This document shows positions 5,330-5,640 of a stretch of 5,640 nucleotides of DNA, piece by piece; within the stretch, counting starts at the first letter, position 1; each line of letters opens with the position of its first letter. The notes beneath the pieces are model-generated. The model made no database searches. It was not told the DNA's origin and saw only the letters and a list, made by a program, of their open reading frames with translations. The DNA comes from Streptosporangiaceae bacterium (GTDB lineage: Bacteria > Actinomycetota > Actinomycetes > Streptosporangiales > Streptosporangiaceae). The position numbers and the translations under genes are program-made. Location of the stretch: positions 1 through 5,640 of the forward strand of contig JASIGS010000622.1 in the NCBI GenBank assembly GCA_030052355.1, written 5' to 3'.

Positions 5330-5640
5330 CGGCGCACGGCCAGTGCGGCCTTGTGCGCCAGACCCCGAGCCATCAGCCGCAGCATGTCACCCTGGCCCGG
5401 CTGGTTGTAGATGATGAAGTCGTCGAAGACGTGGGCCCCACGCCGGGCGGCGACCGCGGCCGCTGCGTCGCGGACGGCTGTCAGCTGCGCCGTGGTCATC
5501 TGCAGCTGGCGCTCGTCGGGCTGGTAGGTGGCGCCGAGGGGAAAGTCACGGCCCTGACTGCTGGTCATCTCGACGTGGCAGCCGAGAACGTGCGTCACCC
5601 GCCGCTCCCCGGCGAAGCCGACCATCCGGTTCATGCTGGC
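5323..5640 (-). CDS. MBL-fold metallo-hydrolase, C-terminal part (5' end outside window)
   Basis: The minus-strand frame runs open to the right edge, so only the last 105 codons or so are visible. An in-frame ATG at 5634-5632 (reverse strand) is probably internal. The visible residues include THVLGCHVEMTSS, DFPLGATYQPDE, a Leu/Thr/Ala helix, and HVFDDFIIYN near the end. I recognise this arrangement (HVLGxHxEMT, then D-(Y/F)-P-x-G-x-TYQPDE) from the C-terminal end of bacterial MBL-fold metallo-hydrolases. The His in GCHVEM is a plausible last metal ligand by position (inference). The HxHxDH motif that would prove the family lies outside the window. It is convergent with the protease gene and separated from it by 10 bp, so the two are unlikely to be co-regulated. 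Substrate unknown. Confidence 0.65.
   Translation of the reverse strand, partial: ASMNRMVGFAGERRVTHVLGCHVEMTSSQGRDFPLGATYQPDERQLQMTTAQLTAVRDAAAAVAARRGAHVFDDFIIYNQPGQGDMLRLMARGLAHKAALAVRRS

Overview
The window comes from a high-GC actinobacterium (roughly 70% GC by eye). Codons are strongly biased to G or C at the third position, GTG starts are common, and -10-type hexamers (TANNNT) sit exactly 7 nt before two start codons, as in leaderless actinobacterial mRNAs. One encoded prenyltransferase resembles the mycobacterial short-chain Z-farnesyl diphosphate synthase type. I cannot name the genus.

Layout: six genes read left to right and one reads leftward at the right edge. (1) 2-793: 3' part of a membrane-anchored, beta-repeat DUF4097/adhesin-like protein, cut by the left edge. 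(2) 830-1675: nucleotidyltransferase-fold protein of unknown substrate. (3) 1697-2473: cis-prenyltransferase (UppS / Z-FPP synthase family). (4) 2476-3009: LOG-family (TIGR00730) nucleotide 5'-monophosphate phosphoribohydrolase, 2 bp behind the prenyltransferase. (5) 3213-4190: AAA+ ATPase closely matching CbbX, the red-type Rubisco activase. (6) 4191-5312: secreted chymotrypsin-fold serine protease whose GTG touches the CbbX stop codon. (7) 5323-5640, minus strand: C-terminal part of an MBL-fold metallo-hydrolase, convergent with the protease. The only sizeable gene-free stretch is 3010-3212, which holds a hairpin region, a probable promoter, a foldable leader and a strong Shine-Dalgarno sequence.

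How the genes may work together: the prenyltransferase and LOG genes look co-transcribed and translationally coupled, and together suggest isoprenoid or prenyl-nucleotide chemistry (inference). CbbX and the protease form a second, tightly packed pair. No Rubisco genes (cbbL, cbbS) are in view, so the CbbX is an orphan within this window.

Most worth a second look: the prenyltransferase lacks the family's metal-binding Glu near its C-terminus; the secreted protease carries a single TTA codon in its signal peptide, possibly implying bldA-type control; the CbbX has a protease as its partner instead of Rubisco; two genes have leaderless-type starts; and a hairpin covers both stop codons of the convergent pair. 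I saw no mobile element, CRISPR array, tRNA or rRNA.
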